From positions 21,037,861-21,101,860 of the forward strand of contig CM020501.1 of NCBI GenBank assembly GCA_009823395.1: a stretch of DNA of 64,000 nucleotides. The letters run 5' to 3'. This DNA is from Thamnaconus septentrionalis. Lineage: Eukaryota; Chordata; Actinopteri; Tetraodontiformes; Monacanthidae. Positions within the stretch are counted from its first letter, which is position 1. Each line of letters begins with the position of its first letter. The position numbers were made by a program, and so were the translations under genes. Shown here piece by piece: positions 1 to 14,071 of the stretch. The notes beneath the pieces were generated by a model. The model had not been told where the DNA came from. It worked only from the letters and a program-made list of their open reading frames with translations, and did not search any database.

Positions 1-288
<288 letters not shown>

Positions 289-335
289 GTTTGTACATTT
301 TTTTCATATTAATGTTTATTAATCTATCCACCCAG

Positions 336-499
336 CCGGCTCCACTCTAACTCCCTGCGCTGCGACTGCCACCTGTCCTGGTTGTCTCCGTGGTTGCGAC
401 AGCGCCCCTCTCTGGGCCTCTACACTCAGTGCAGCTCACCGCCGTCCCTGCGGGGCCTCAACCTGGCCGAGCTGCGCAAGAACGACTTTGCCTGCTCAG
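336..499 (+). CDS. slit1: slit1 exon: C-terminal cap of LRR domain 1
   Basis: First coding exon in the window. It opens in phase 2 after the acceptor CCCAG at 331-335 and reads [19 protein letters not shown], the start of an LRRCT cap (CxC...C...C pattern ending FACSG). It ends in phase 1 before GTACGA. In human SLIT1 this segment closes the first of four LRR domains, so roughly the first 200 residues (signal peptide, N-cap and LRRs of domain 1) are missing from the window rather than from the gene. Confidence 0.93.
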
Positions 500-1260
500 G
501 TACGACCTCCAACCCCTCTCTCCCCCCTCCGTGCTCCCCCTGTGCTTTGGCTGTAGGTGGCGCCGTTCCTGTATAACGCCCCCACAGGCCACGGTGGCGG
601 CAGCGCCTTTGTGCAGCCCTGCAGCCTGGCCTCGGGCTCCTGCCCCCCCATGTGCACCTGCAGCAACAACATCGTGGACTGCCGTGGGCGGGGCCTGACG
701 GCGATCCCCGCCCACCTGCCCGAGGCCATGACGGAGATGTGAGTTTTTCTGCTGCTGAACCTTTTTTTTTTTTTTTTTTTTAATTGTTTTTGTTGTGTGT
801 GTTTTTTTTCTTCTCAACGTCTCTGCTGCTGTTTTTTTTGGTGGGTGACAGTCGACTGGAGCAGAACGGCATCAAGTCGGTTCCGCCGGGAGCCTTCACC
901 TCCTACAAAAAGCTGCGGCGGATGTGAGTAAACAGTAAACTGATAACTTCACTTTACAACCAGGGAGCATTTTTCTTTTCTTTCATTTTATTGGCCCTGT
1001 TAATTTGATTCAACTTTGAGTAAAGGCAGCTTTTTTTTTTGAAGAAGTGCCAGAATGAATTCTTGAATTGTTGCTCTGAAATAATCCTCTCATATTGTTG
1101 TTGGTGGGTTTTTTTTTTAAATCAAAAAAAGTATCACTGATATTGCACAAGTTTTGGTAAATAAACTATCAGCTTGAAACTCAACATGACCGACGATAGC
1201 AAATCTCCAAAAAAAATCTGTTACTGATTATTTTGATGCTGTGCTTTTACTTTTATATAT

Positions 1261-1310
<50 letters not shown>

Positions 1311-2076
1311 GCAGAGACCTGAGCAACAACCAGATATCTGAGATCGCTCCTGATGCTTTCCATGGCCTGCGAGCTCTCAACTCCCTGTGAGTGACGCAAC
1401 TTCTCGTCCCTCTGTGCGCATGTGTGCCCCCTTTTTAAAAACAAACAAACAAACAAACAAACAAACAAACAACAACAAAAACAAAACAAAACATCTATCT
1501 GTCCATCCATCCATTTATCTCTCCATCCTCTAGTTCTCTGTGTGTGACACGTTACAGTACCACCACTGGGTGTCGCCAGTGAGCCGCGGTTTAAAGTCGC
1601 TCTGCCTCTCTGAGCAGTACAGTGTCACTCAGAGGACTCTTCTGATTGGCCAGACTAAGATGGGGCCACTGAGAAAAGAAAAAAAAAAAATCAAAAACGT
1701 TTGAGTGTGGTTTGTTGTTGTGCTTGTTGTCGAACGTCCCCTGAATTCGGGTGTGTGTCCCGTCGCAGGGTTCTCTACGGCAACAAGATCTCTGAGCTGC
1801 CCGCCGGAGTCTTCGACGGCCTGTTGTCTCTGGAGCTGCTGTGAGTTCCTGCCGATCGCCGCCGAGGTGAGAACCTGTCCTGAGCCCCGCTGACCTCCCG
1901 CTGTGTCATCGTCCGTCGCTCAGGCTGCTCAACGCCAACAAGATCCACTGCGTGCGGGCGGCGGCCTTCAAGGACCTGGAGAACCTGGCGCTGCTGTCGC
2001 TGTACGACAACAAGATCCAGAGCCTGGCCAAGGGGACCTTCAGCTCGCTGCACAGCATCCAGACCCTGTGAGAGAG

Positions 2077-2119
<43 letters not shown>

Positions 2120-2691
2120 CACACAAGCCCTGCCCAGGTCCTGACCTTCTGGTTTCCCATCAGCCACTTGGCCCAGAACCCGTTTGTGTGCGACTGCAGT
2201 GTGAAGTGGCTGGCCGACTTCCTGCGCGCCAACCCCATCGAGACCAGCGGCGCTCGCTGCGCCAGCCCTCGCCGCCTCGCCAACAAGCGCATCGCTCAGA
2301 TCAAGAGCAACAAGTTCCGCTGCTCCGGTCAGTGTGTGTGTGTGTGTGTGTGTGTCTAGGTGTGTGTTCATGTTCTTGACCTTGCTGCTGACCTCTTCTT
2401 CTTCTTCTTCTTCTTCTTCTTCCACCACCTCAGCCAAGGAGCAGTACCACATCCCAGGTGACTCTTTGTTTTATCTCAAGCTGCAGACGCTGAAAGGTCA
2501 TGACCTCTGAGATCCTGCGTGTGTGCGTGTGTGTGTATGTAGGAGCGGACGACCGGCGGCTGAGCTACGAGTGCAACAGCAGGCCGGTGTGTCCGGCCAA
2601 GTGTCGCTGCGAGGCCAACGTGGTCGACTGCTCCAACCTCCGGCTCACCAAGTTCCCCGAGCACCTGCCGCCGTCCACCGAGGAGCTGTGA

Positions 2692-2730
<39 letters not shown>

Positions 2731-3200
2731 ACACGCAGACCAACGCACACACTGAACGCTAACGACATTTCTTTCTTCTTCTGCAGGCGCCTCAACAACA
2801 ACGACCTCTCGGTGCTGGAGGCCACCGGGGCCTTCAAAGGCCTGACGCAGCTCAAGAAAATGTAGGTTAATGATGTGTCTGGACGTGACCTTTGACCTCT
2901 GAAACGGTTTCGCTCGCTCGCGTTTTGAGAGAGAAGCGAAGTGATTGTGACCGACGGCGTTTGTGGCTCCTCCCCTGCAGCAACCTGAGCAACAACAAGA
3001 TCTCGGACATCGAGGACGGCGCCTTCGAGGGGGCGGCGGCGGCGGCGGAGCTGCACCTGACGGCCAATCACCTGGAGTCGGTGCGGGGCAGCATGTTCAG
3101 GGGGCTGCAGGGGCTTCGCATGCTGTGAGTCCCACGCAGGACACCAGGCCACGCCCACTTTCACCTCCTGGTCCTCTTCTGACCTCTGTCCGTGCTTCTG

Positions 3201-3246
<46 letters not shown>

Positions 3247-3396
3247 AGAATGCTGCGGAACAACAAGATCCGCTGCATCCACAACGGCAGCTTCACGGGG
3301 CTGAACAACGTGCGACTGCTGTCGCTGTACGACAACCAGCTGAGCAGCATCCTGCCAGGAGCCCTGGACACCCTGCCCAACCTGTCCACACTGTGA

Positions 3397-3467
<71 letters not shown>

Positions 3468-5672
3468 ACTACGATTACATGACACTCGAGAAAACAAAAT
3501 TATTGCCTACTATGTCCGACTACGACTGGACAACTGAAGTGCATGTAAACGCTTTGGTCCGACTAAAATCAGAGTTGGAGAACTCAGATTAAGAGACCCA
3601 GCAAACTAGAATTCGAGGCTCCAAACACCTTAACAAGTCCACACAGTCTCTCAAATGAAGCTCCATACACTACAATTGCAAACAATCTCGCACCAAACCA
3701 GTTGTCTCAGGCAGCCCAGAGCAGACTTTTTCCTGGGTGCTGACTTCATTTACTAATACTGGAAGAAAGCTGTGCCAGCTGTGAGTCTCGGTGGCTCACA
3801 GAGGCAGACAGCTGACAGATATTGGTGAAATGAAATCCAGCTCGACGCAAATTTGCGTAAATCACATTTCCTCCTTTTTTGACGTTACTAGTACCTAGCG
3901 CTCACTTACAAGAGCATATTCGCTGTGGTAGATGTGGGCTGCGACTGTAAAGTCGCCAGTAAAATGTGAATCTGTGACGAATCCGCTGATGCTGACCCAG
4001 CACATTTCCAGCTGTTTGGTGAGGAAACTCGTTAAATTTAAGACCAGCATGGACATTACACCGGTGTTGTATCGCGCTCCAGTTGTTTTGTTATTGTGCA
4101 ACAAAAGAGGTCAACCAGAAATTACTTACTGGTTAACATACTGAAAAGGCTCATATCGCCCCCTAGTGTTGGGGAGGAAGACACGTCCCCGTCATTAATT
4201 TGGTTTTCTCAGCTGCATGTAAACTGGGACAAGGAGAGAAGTCCGATTAGACGAGAAAACCTAATTTTGAGCATGGCTGGATTAAGCTATGCATATAAAC
4301 GAAGTCACTGTGAGACACAAACACACACACACACTCACCCCTCTCCCTCCCATCCTCCCTCAGGAACCTGCTGTCCAACCCCTTCAAATGTGACTGCCGT
4401 CTCTCTTGGTTGGGGGCGTGGCTTCGCAGCCGCCGCATCGTGACGGGGAACCCTCGCTGCCAGAGCCCCGCCTTCCTGCGGGAGATCCCCCTGCAGGACG
4501 TGGCCACGCCCGACTTCCGCTGCGACGACGGTACAGAATAGCCTCCGCTGCTGCCGGCCAATCGGCTTTAGCCCCGCCTCCCGTTCGCTGGCTGCTGACT
4601 TGCCGTTTGCGTGTCCACAGGCGCCGCCCTGGAGGACAGCAGCTGCTCTGCGGGGCCGCAGTGTCCCAGCCAGTGCACCTGCGTGGACTCGGTGGTCCGT
4701 TGCAGCAACAAGCACCTGCAGACGCTGCCCAGGGGGCTGCCACGCAACGTGACCGAGCTGTGAGTGACGCCACTGGGGTCAGGGGTCAGGGGTCACATGA
4801 CAGGCCATGGATCGGCTACAGTTTTAAAAACTTTTCTCAACTTTGCAATGAATCCAAAAGAGACGCTTAGCAGTGATGAAGATCAACACTGATGGTAAAA
4901 ATATTTTAAAAATGAATAAAAAGCAGTTAGAAAACATCTTGACTGCCCCCTAGTGGCTGCCCGTTGTGCAGCTCAACAGTGTTTTCCTTCATGTTCATTA
5001 ATGAACTGCTCACTTCTTTGTTTCCTGCAAAGGCCATCCAAGCTTTTTCTTAATTCTGCAACACAGCTTGGACATGATTTACTCAAGGTGTCATTTGAAC
5101 CAAGATTCTCTTTTGTGGACTTTCTTCTCTTCCAGGTACCTGGATGGAAACCAGTTCACCAGCGTTCCCAAAGAGCTGGCCACCTTCAAGTTCCTGCAGC
5201 TGGTGTAAGAGCCTGAGCACACACACAAACACACACACACACACCTGCAGCACAGTAATTAGCAGCACAGCCTCCACTGATCAAATCTATTTTCATTCAC
5301 CTCTCATTGACTCAAAACACGTATTTAAGAAAATACTCAAGTAAATCTATTAAAACGTAAAATGTGAAATGACACAACTGTGCAAAGTGACCCTTTAGAC
5401 TGGGAGACCTGACGACAACGACAATGTCTTCAAAAAATTCTGCAAGTTAAAATCTGACATTTTCAACAACATGCTGCAAGTATGGGCAAAATTCAGCAGG
5501 GGGAGCTGTGGTCTCTGTATGTTAGCCAAGTTTGTGCACTTGCAAATGTGGCATTTGAGGACCAGATTACATGTCAGACACACAGTGAGGACGTTTTTCC
5601 TTCACAGTGACAATGACATTTTGGCATGTCCTCACATCTCCTCACAGTGTTAGTGTCCAGTTTTAGGCCGAA

Positions 5673-5744
<72 letters not shown>

Positions 5745-8193
5745 TGTGTGTGTGTGGGTCGGCCGAAGGTTTCTGCTCCCTGCAAACCCTGAAAAGTAAT
5801 CAAAGCCTCACAGAGAAAAGCTTCCAGAGAGTTTTTCGTGCACGTGCATGTGTATTGTTTTGTTCTTTCACATGTGACACGTGTCACTGCGAGGTCATAT
5901 GGCCACATGAACCCCATCGTGCTGGAAGGACAAGTCGCTTCTTTGAGCTCGTTGTCTTCAAGCACTGTTGTTCCATGACATCAGCGTGCAGCGAGGCCCT
6001 TGTGGTGGGTTCAGAGTCTGACAAAGACAAAGGCTGCGTCCAAAATCACCCATGTGTTCCCTGCATACTTACTGTAGGACTATAAAGTACTTCTCACCAT
6101 TCTTGGCGCCGTGACTGACGTCATTGCAGTTGCATGAATAAAACCCATCTCGCTGTATAAACATAGATCATTTACAAATAATTTATATTTATAAATATTC
6201 ATTCATATTTTTAATTATTACCGTAGTTAATTTATTACCACCTGCTGATGGGAACAAATTACAAAACTATACTAAGCGTCTATCCCCCATTAAAAAAAAA
6301 ATAGTGCTTGCCATTTCTACCTATGGGTAAGCTTGAGTGCAATGCATGATGGGATATATTGCCGGGTTAGTGACCACTGGTTGTACACTACTTTTAGTGA
6401 AGCATTGTGGGATACATTGAGAGGACTATATAGTGAATACCATTGTTCACTCAGGATTCAGTCACCACTAAAAAAAATGCCGTAGCCTCTAAATGATGAC
6501 TAGATAGTGAGTAGGGGTTGATTTTGGACACTCAGCTTCCTGTTCCCGTCACAAGGAGACCCTGACTGTAGCTCCGCCTCTGTCTCTTCAGAGAAAACTC
6601 TCTGATTGGCCAGATCAGATTCCGGGAAGGCGGAGCTTTTAAAGACGGGGCCTTGAAAGGTTTCTTCTTCTTCTTCTTCTTCTTCTTCTTCTTCTTCTTC
6701 TTCTTCTTCTTCACTGATGACATCAGCAGCCGCAGCGGTGACGTCACCTCCGTCCTTTAATCTCTGCCGCCGCAGCCGCACTTTGATCTTAAAAGCCATG
6801 GCGACTTTCCTTAAACGTGGCGTGGCGCCGCGCCATCTAGTCCGTTTGTGCTGTCCGACCGAGCCCACAGATTTCTGACAGGTGATTGGACGCGAGGTGA
6901 CAGGCGGCGCCATGGGTTCCGCCAACAGCCGGCAAATATGTGTGGTGGCGGCAGAAGAAGGAGGAAGAGGTGATGGAGGAGGAGGAGGAGGTGCAGAGAT
7001 GGAGGAGTGCAGCGACGAGCGGCTGTATCCCCTCTGGATCATCGAGGAGGAGGAGCTTCACGGCGAGGAGGTGGAGGTGGAGGTGGAGGTGGAGGAGGTG
7101 GATCTCAGCTCCCAGGCCCAGGTGGACCTGCTGGAGGAGGAGAAGAAGGAGCTGCTCGAGAAGCAGCAGAGCCTGGAGGCCAAGGCCCGGCAGGTAGAGC
7201 GGGAGAACCTGCGGCTGGAGAAGCAGCAGCGCAGCCTGGAGAGGAGGCTGAAGCAGGCGGAGGAGCGGCGCAGCCAGCTGGAGCATCTCTTCCTGGAGCT
7301 CAAGAGCAAGAAGAACGCCGCCCTGAGGCCGAGCAAAGTGGGCGGAGCCTCCCGGCGGAAGAAGAGGAGGAGCAAGAGCGTCACCCCCTGACCGCCGGGG
7401 GTCAGGGTGGAGGTTTCCCCTCCGTGGACGTCAGTGTTTCAGTACAGACAGTTTGAAAAGACAGAAGATAAAATATCACTTTAGTGGCTCTTTCTTGTAA
7501 AATTTGCATCACTTTCAAATAATATTCTATGTTGTATGTTGTACAGTAGAGTGGCAGCAGCGTTTTTAAGGCAATAAAACCTGTCGAGGACACGATGTTG
7601 GTCCCAACTGTTCGTCTGAATCGGTTACAAACTTCACTTTCCAGAAGTTTTCCAAGAAATCTTTTCCTCCCTCTCCATTCTCCCTCCTCCTCCTCCTCTT
7701 TCTCCATCTTCCTGCTCTGTCTTAAGACCATGCGCTTAAAACACACTTTCAGCCCTCTGTGACATCACGAAGGGCACCCGGTTCCAAACCCAAATCCATG
7801 AGCAACCACAGTCCCTTTCTCAGCCAGGCGCTGGATTAGCTCCACCCCTCCACGACCACCTTGTATCTCGTACTCCTCCACACAACATCGTCTCAGTTTC
7901 TGCAGCAGGCTATAAACAGTGGGCTAAATGAGGCTAAATGTGCTACCGGTCTGCATATATATATAGATTCGCATGTAAAAAGGAAGCCACTGCCACTGCT
8001 GGTTGTTGTTGCTGTTTGAAGTTAAAACTGTTGTTGCCAAGTTTCCTGAACCACCACCGGGGGGCGTAGCTGGCCGTTGGTTCTTTGTTCAACCTCCATA
8101 AAAACCCGAAGGTCTCTGGAGCCTTCTGAGTTTTCTCTTTTTCAATTCTGAGAACTGAGTGGCCATCACAACCTCAAACACTGGCTGTGTGTT

Positions 8194-8278
<85 letters not shown>

Positions 8279-8525
8279 TGTGTTTGTGTGTGTGTTTTCT
8301 CTCTCCCTGTGTGTTTGATTGTCATCGATCTTCCTCCACAGAGACCTGAGCAACAACAAGATCAGCTCGCTGTCTGAGGACTCCTTCTCCAACATGAGCC
8401 AACTGACCACCTTGTAAGTGTGCGCACACACACACACGCACACACACACACACGCGCGCGCGTGCACACACACAAACACTATTCAATGAACTTAACTTCA
8501 ATATGAATTTAAATGTCTACATTTT

Positions 8526-8581
<56 letters not shown>

Positions 8582-8833
8582 TTCTTCTGCAGGATCCTCA
8601 GCTACAACTCTCTGCGCTGCATTCCTCCGCTGGCACTGAGCGGCCTGCGCTCCCTAAGACTGCTGTGAGCGTGCGCACGCACAAACACACACAAACACAC
8701 ACACAAACACACACACACACACAGAGACTGACCCATGTCTCTCTATCTCTCAGCTCTCTCCACGGTAACGACATCTCGGAGCTGCAGCAAGGAATCTTCA
8801 GCGACGTGTCGTCTCTCTCCCACCTGTAAGACA

Positions 8834-8896
<63 letters not shown>

Positions 8897-9900
8897 AGAT
8901 CCTCTAGATCAGCGGTTCCCAACTGGTCGAGTATCATTGCCACATTTTTTGTCCTTATCATGAAGTTGCCACTCAAATTTATTCGACAATAGTTTAAATG
9001 CTAGCCCACTTTCTATCATGTCTAGTAAATAAATTATTGAAATTATTGAATTGAATAGTGTCCTGCAAAAATAAATTTTCTCTATTCACATATTCTCTGT
9101 GAATATACAGTATACACACACACACATATATATATGTATATATATATATATATGAGAATCCCATTTTTTTTTTAAATCACGAAGCTTAACAACTTTCTCT
9201 TTCCTCCTGTTTTCCATCTTGAGATGTTTCTTTTTCTCTTCCTCCTTTTCACCCTCCTTCTTTCTTTCTTACTTCCTTATCCTCCTTGCTCCATTCCCCC
9301 CTCTCTCTCTCTGTCTTCCTACCTTCTTTTCTTTCCTCCCGTTCTTTCTTCTTGCAGTTGTGTTTTCGCGACCGTATTTATGTTTTGTTGTGCTGTGTTT
9401 TCCCTCGCTGTGTGCGTTTGTCTTTCATTTTGTGCGTCCCTGATGTTTCCTCCCTCTCTCTCTCATTCTCAATTCTTCCACACGTCCACATCTTTATTAT
9501 CACTCTTCCTTCTGGGGATGCGAGGGCCCCCCCTGCCCCTCCACCCGTTGGCATGGTGACCAAGTGTTTGTGTCTTTGTGTGTGTGTGTGTGTGTGTGTA
9601 TGTGTGGGAGATCCTCTAAGTCAAGCTACCAAAACGAGAGCGCCACCATGTGGCTTTAACAAGTAGTTCAAGGCCCAACTTTCTCACTTTCCTCCACCTA
9701 CTCCTCCTCGAGATGTTTCTCTCTCTCTCTTCCTCCTTTTCATCCCTCGTTTTTCTTTCTTTCTTTAATACTTCCTTGTCCTCCTTGTTCCGTTCCCCGC
9801 ATCTTTCTTTCTCTTCCTACCTTCTTTTCTTCCCTCCCGTTCTTCTTGCAGTTGTGTTTTTTTCGACTGTATATGTATTTTGTTGCGCTGTTTTCCCTCG

Positions 9901-9938
<38 letters not shown>

Positions 9939-11503
9939 CTTTTTTGTGCGTCCCTGATGTTTCGTCTCTCTCTTTCATTCTCAACTCTTCCACACGTCCA
10001 CATCTTTATTATCACTCTTCCTTCTGGGGATGCGAGGTCTTTCCTCCTCCATCTCTTCAGTAACTCTGCACCCTCCGCACTCCTCCTGCCCGTTGCCATG
10101 GTGACCGAGTGTTTGTGTGTGTGTGTGTGTGTGCTTGCAGGGCGATCGGGGCCAACCCTCTGTACTGTGACTGCCGCCTGCTGTGGCTGTCTGACTGGGT
10201 GAAGAGCGGCTACAAGGAGCCTGGCATCGCGCGCTGCGCGGGGCCGGCCGCCCTGCAGGGGAAGCTGCTGCTCACCACGCCAGCAGACCGCTTCCTGTGC
10301 GCCGGTGAGATGCGTGCGTGCGTGCGGATGCGAGGGGGGGCGAGTGGCTGGCACACGTGCGGCCGCATCCGTTTTCACGAGCGTCCGTCTGTCTGTCTCC
10401 CGGCGATGACACAGTTTCCCACGCAAGTCGGTGGCGAAAATTAATTGTGGGAGACGCCCACGCGCCGCCGCTTCGCAACATTGCATAAAAGCGGCGACCT
10501 CGACTCCCACACACCTGTCGCAGCTCTGTCTCTCTCTCTCTCTCTCCCTCTCTTTCACACACACACACACACACATACACACATACACACCCTAGGGATG
10601 CATCGGTGTGGTTTTCCCACTGTTCGGTACGCATCACGGTTTTTGGAAAAACATGTTTTTCCAAAAAATGTGGGAGACCCCTGATATAATGTTTTAATCC
10701 TTCACTGTGTTCACAGATAATATTATTTTTGCAAATTTAGATGTTATAGGCGGATTGTTCAACTCCGTCAGCTTTTGTGCCAGCTCGACTCAACTCAACT
10801 GACGTGTGATGGAGTCGACCAATGGGAATGTATTTTGCCGCCAAACTTCTTTTGTACACAGCATCTAGCTGCATTTTCCTCAGCTGCTGAACCCCAAATT
10901 GCTCCCAATGTGGCTAGGCAGCGCCGTGCATGGCAGCAGTCACCCATTGGTGTATGAATATGTGTGTGCATGGGTGAATAAGAAGCCATTGTAAAGTGCT
11001 TTGGGGTACCGTGAAGGTGCTGGAAAGCGCCATATAAGTTCAGTCCATTTACCATAATGGGATTTTTTTTTCTTCAAAAAAACGGATATTGTTCCCCATC
11101 CCTAACACACACACGCCTCGACGCCTTAATAAACAGCCTCACCTCAGACACGCGGCCTCTGACAAACTGTTACTCAGCAGATTCATTTTTCTGTATTATT
11201 CCTTCTGTTTAAAATTTCTCACATCCACTTTGAAAATCTCCCATCTGGATGCTTTGTTAGCTGCTCCGAAGAGTAAGCGGACTATAGCAATAGATTTTGA
11301 CATTGCATAATGTCAGAAAACAAGACTGTTGCATATAATTAAAATTTCATCCTGATGATGAAAAAAAAGGTGAAATACTTCCAGCTTTTCTGAAAATATC
11401 AAAACATTTCACCTGCGTTTTTTTTAATTATTATTTTGTTGCAAACTACAAGAATAAAAAAGTGCCGTGTTGTCATACTTAACAGTGAATTCTCTCTCTT
11501 GTA

Positions 11504-11562
<59 letters not shown>

Positions 11563-12964
11563 GCCAGGTCCGGTCGACCCCGCCGTCCAGGCCAAGTGCA
11601 GCCCCTGTGTGTTGTCCCCCTGTCAGAATCAGGGCGTCTGCACAGTCGACCATGCGCAACTTTACACATGCACCTGCAAGCCCGGCTACACCGTACGTTT
11701 GTGTCTGTGTGTGTTTGTGCGTGTTTGTACGTGCATGCCCACTGGTTTGCGTGATCAACTTGACGAGTTTGTCCTTCTCTGCCGCCCCCTTCTGGCATCC
11801 TGTTAAAGAAATCCCTTTACTGCTGAGTGTTTAAAACCACTGATCCAATTTGTGTCTTTGCTGTGTTTCCCCGTGCACGTATGTGTGTATGTGTGTCCAT
11901 GTGCGTGTTGTGTGTTGATTACTGTCAAGTCCACATCTGTCCCCTGATAATCCCATCAAACAACTGCAGACCTGATCGCACATCGTGCACGCCACAACAA
12001 CACGGCCTGATGTTTAATGTTTTGGTGTGTGTGTGTGTGTGTGTTTGCGCGCGTGTGTGTGAAATGTCAGGGTAAACACTGCGAGACTCCGGTGGATGCC
12101 TGCGTCAGTAATCCCTGCACCAACGGAGGGCTCTGCCTGAGCGACGAGCAGACGGGAGGCTTCAGGTCGGAAATCCTCCTCCTGCAGTTCCCACCGTTGA
12201 AATGCAAACGTAGAAATATTCTGCCAATACCCGGATCAGCAAAAATAAAAAAAACATGTAGAGAAGGAAGCAAACACCGGTGACGTCATTCAACAGGAAG
12301 TCATTTATTTCCAAAAATCTTCAAAAGTTACCATGTCTTGAAAAAAATAAATAATAATAATGATAATAATAATAGTTGGGTTAACTGTATAATAATAGTT
12401 GGGTTAACTGGGTTAAAAATTAGCTCTTGGGATGCTCAAATGCTAGCAGGGCTAGTTGTTTTCCAAGAATTTTCCCAGGAATTATTTCATCAACAATCAA
12501 GTTTTTTGTTGTTTGTTTGCTTGTTTGTTTGTTTGTGGGCTCAGCTGTGCGTGTGCCTTCGGCTTCCACGGAACCTTCTGCGAGGTCAACGTGGATGACT
12601 GCCAGGATCACGGCTGTGAGAACGGCGCCACCTGCGTGGACGGGGTGGGCAACTACACCTGTCTGTGCCCACCAGACTACACAGGTATGACAGCTTCAGA
12701 TCCACTTTAACCTTTAGCCTCTGACCTTGAGCCGTCCGGTTGACATAAAAAGATTTTAATCAAATGTTTTTGACCCTTTTACGACGTTTTATTTTCAGAA
12801 TAAGAGCAAGCTAAAGGTCAGAGGCCCCAGTAAACATGAAGACCAGCTGGGGCCTAGATGCTAACGTTAGCACATCTTGCTCCAATGCTAGCCTAAACTA
12901 CAGTTAATTCAGGTGGCTGTGATGTTCTCCACAAAATGGTGACAGTTTACCTCGTGTGTCCGTG

Positions 12965-12995
<31 letters not shown>

Positions 12996-13323
12996 TTGTG
13001 TGTGTGTGCGCGTGTGTGCGTGTGTGTGTGCATGTTGTCTGGAGGTTTGTTTTGTACAAAATGACGACTACCAGTGATGAAACGATGTAACGCACATGTT
13101 AGCTTCAAGAGGAGGCTATTTAGCCTCCTGCGGTAGCCTTTCAAAGAAACAAACAAACAGACAAACAATAAAACCAACAACCAAACAACCAAACCCCACC
13201 TCCTCCCTCCCTCCCCCTCCCGTCAGGCCTGCTGTGTGAGGAGGAGGAGGCGGTGTGCTCCGCAGGTAGAAACCCCTGTCAGCACCAGTCCACCTGCATC
13301 AGCAGCCCCAACGGTCCCAGGTG

Positions 13324-13370
<47 letters not shown>

Positions 13371-13994
13371 GCAGGCTCAGCAAAACTTTCACATCCCAGA
13401 TGAGGTTAAAAATAAAAACAAAAACACAAACTCAGGTAGATTCCTTTTTGCTGACGTTTCTGTCACATCCTGTCACACCACGTGTGTGTGTGTGCGCGCG
13501 CTCCAGGTGTGTGTGTATCCCAGGCTGGGTTGGACCGGACTGCAGCATCGACTATGATGAATGTGTGAACCATCGCTGTCAGAACGGAGCTCAGTGTGTC
13601 GACCGTCTGGACGGCTACAGCTGCGTCTGTCCACAGGGCTTCAGGTGCGACAACGCCGAGAATTCTGGCAAATCTGTTATTTTTGAAAAGTTCAGGAAAT
13701 TCCATTTGAATCCTCCTTTCTTTCCCCTCCTCCTCCTCCTGTAAAACCCCGCAGCGGTGAGCTGTGTGAGGTGGCCGTGGCCTCGCCGCCGCCCTGCCAG
13801 CTGGCGCACTGTCAGAACGGCGCCCCCTGCCTGGAGACTGCGGCGGGGGCGGCACTCTGCCAGTGTCCGCCGGGCTTCGAGGGCCAGCGCTGCGAGAAGC
13901 TGGTGGGCGTCAACTTTGTAGACAGAGACTCGTACGTTCAGCTGCAGGACGTGAAGAACTGGCTGCAGGCCAACATCACACTGCAGGTGACGGA

Positions 13995-14071
<77 letters not shown>

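Larger units (their letters stand above)
6600..6911 (+). promoter_or_regulatory. promoter region of the gene nested in the slit1 intron
   Basis: An inverted CCAAT box (GATTGGCC) near 6603-6610 is followed by a (TTC)17 array at 6662-6712, a near-CRE TGACATCA at 6718-6725 and a full palindromic CRE TGACGTCA at 6739-6746. After these comes GC-rich leader with a second inverted CCAAT (GATTGGAC) near 6884. A short upstream ORF (6798-6878) is present. This is a typical layout for a small TATA-less promoter, lying directly in front of the ORF at 6912. Confidence 0.5.

Noticed and set aside
542..587. Alternative acceptor CTGTAG at about 551-556 for the LRR domain 2 N-cap exon
   Set aside because: Reading from it in the required phase meets TAA at 572-574; the acceptor at 582-587 keeps the frame.
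6882..6911. Upstream in-frame GTG as the start of the nested ORF
   Set aside because: GTG starts are not expected in vertebrates; ATG at 6912 has a strong Kozak context.
7402..7746. 114-codon - strand ORF overlapping the nested gene's 3'UTR
   Set aside because: Its Glu/Arg-rich part is the CTCCTC-rich stretch read backwards; no coding character.
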